Source: Zoogloeaceae bacterium
Lineage (GTDB): Bacteria; Pseudomonadota; Gammaproteobacteria; Burkholderiales; Rhodocyclaceae
Direction: 5' to 3'
Assembly: GCA_031287525.1 (NCBI GenBank)
Contig: JAITSU010000007.1
Location: 1-43,972 of the forward strand
Length of the DNA: 43,972 nucleotides
Below, in pieces: positions 43,333 to 43,972 of this stretch (positions within the stretch are counted from its first letter, which is position 1; each line of letters opens with the position of its first letter). A program made the position numbers and the translations under genes. The notes beneath the pieces are model-generated. The model saw nothing but the letters and a program-made list of their open reading frames with translations, was not told the DNA's origin and did no database searches.

Positions 43333-43972
43333 AACGGGTGTGGCGGGTCTTGGGGTTTTGGGTGGCTTTTTGCCAGAAGTCGGCGTCCAATTGGATGTCG
43401 GCGTTCTTCCAGTATTTCAGGCTCCTGCCGCTTTCCGCTTCCCGCGCCTTTTGCGAGAAAGCGGACACTTTTTGCGGGTCGTTGGGCAAGTGCCATTTGT
43501 CGCTTCTTCTGCCCAGCGGGTCGTAGGCAAACAGGGTAACGCCCTTTTCTTCTTCAACGGCAATGAGTTGGTCGTCATCGTCCCAGTGCAGGAGTTGCAG
43601 CAGATGTCCGTGCTCGTCGCGTCTGGCGATGAGCCGTCCGAAGGGGTCGTAGTCGAGCCGTTCGGGGCGGTCGATGCCGGCTCTTTGCATGAGGGTGCCC
43701 AGCAGCCGGTTGCCTTTTGTGGGGGATTGCTCTTGCGCCAAGGCTTGCGCTGTGCCGATGTGGGCGCTGGCACTGCCTCCGGTAACGGGGTAGTGGTTGT
43801 CGGCTTCGTCCCAGCCGAAGCGTTCGCTTTGATAGCCCAGAGCGGCGCTATCCCGGTAGCGTTCGAGAAGTCTGCCGTCCTTGTCGTAGGAAAGCCGGAT
43901 TTGTCCCCGGTGTTTGTCATCAACGCGCTCAACTTCTCCGGCTTTGCGGTAGGCGTAGGCGCGTTCAATGAG
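43286..43972 (-). CDS. Rhs/YD-repeat protein, C-terminal part, truncated
   Basis: The frame is open from the window end and encodes at least 228 residues of Rhs core: RLSYDKDGRLLERYRDSAAL, then RLDYDPFGRLIARRDEHGHL, and LFAYDPLGRRSDKWHLPND. These are YD repeats, which build a shell around a toxin tip in polymorphic toxins. At RHTRFIW the pattern expected to go on with DG-LLQE-type residues breaks, and the frame ends 12 residues later (AARLDGHSAAYP). The 3' end of the core and any toxin tip are lost. The 5' end lies outside the window. The DNA is GC-rich, unlike the genes before it. Confidence 0.85.
   Translation of the reverse strand, partial: LIERAYAYRKAGEVERVDDKHRGQIRLSYDKDGRLLERYRDSAALGYQSERFGWDEADNHYPVTGGSASAHIGTAQALAQEQSPTKGNRLLGTLMQRAGIDRPERLDYDPFGRLIARRDEHGHLLQLLHWDDDDQLIAVEEEKGVTLFAYDPLGRRSDKWHLPNDPQKVSAFSQKAREAESGRSLKYWKNADIQLDADFWQKATQNPKTRHTRFIWAARLDGHSAAYP

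Overview
The window reads as chromosomal DNA of a Gram-negative proteobacterium, most likely a betaproteobacterium. The host genes are GC-rich and have an outer membrane gene set (lptD, surA, gmhB, a FadL-type porin). The gene orders glyQ-glyS-gmhB-plsC-ygjP-gloA, dapD-pilU-dapE-prmB and amgK/murU beside lptD-surA-pdxA-rsmA also fit this group. The taxonomic call is inference from gene order and protein style, not a database result.

Layout. 1-2800: a low-complexity contig start, a lower-GC secreted hypothetical protein, and a zeta-type toxin with its partner, bracketed by two diverged direct repeats. One repeat holds the real 3' end of an aspartic protease gene and the other a relic of such an end. 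2870-10381: core genes (Atm1-like ABC exporter, acyl-CoA thioesterase, FadL porin, DUF2802 and SPOR proteins, RidA, RecG). 10397-11632: a scrap-heap of two insertion sequences, with an inverted pair of IS3-type left ends fused to the 3' part of an IS1182-type transposase. 11806-22262: nitroreductase, then the minus-strand cluster glyQ-glyS-gmhB-plsC-ygjP-gloA, then plus-strand dapD-pilU-dapE-prmB.

22263-28250: remnant of a Mu-like prophage directly behind prmB. It has a 5'-truncated gene, a DUF935 portal protein, a zinc-ribbon protein, two small overlapping convergent genes, a gpF-like minor head protein with a candidate nuclease-toxin tail, an RNA-like intergenic segment, and a gpG-like protein. 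Terminase, protease, major capsid, tail and transposase genes are absent. 28250-32364: pepP with two pepP relics on either side, a YgiW-type periplasmic protein, a YefM-YoeB toxin-antitoxin pair, and an unrecognised membrane-anchored protein built from two copies of the same domain.

32425-41136: cell-envelope block. AmgK and MurU salvage MurNAc for peptidoglycan. Divergent from them, LptD and SurA assemble the outer membrane, followed by pdxA, rsmA and a VanZ-family membrane protein. 41137-43972: a lower-GC island of polymorphic-toxin debris. A protein with two complete tandem HINT domains and the start of a third sits between two 187-bp direct repeats that duplicate the end of the VanZ gene. 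It is followed by the start of a broken short gene, a secreted hypothetical protein, and an Rhs protein on the other strand that is cut off at a sharp breakpoint.

The most unusual elements are the tandem HINT cassette with its exact 187-bp flanking duplication (41-42.5 kb), the zeta toxin module between duplicated aspartic-protease ends (1-2.8 kb), and the degraded Mu-like module with a toxin-like domain on its minor head protein and a tRNA-like sequence between head genes.
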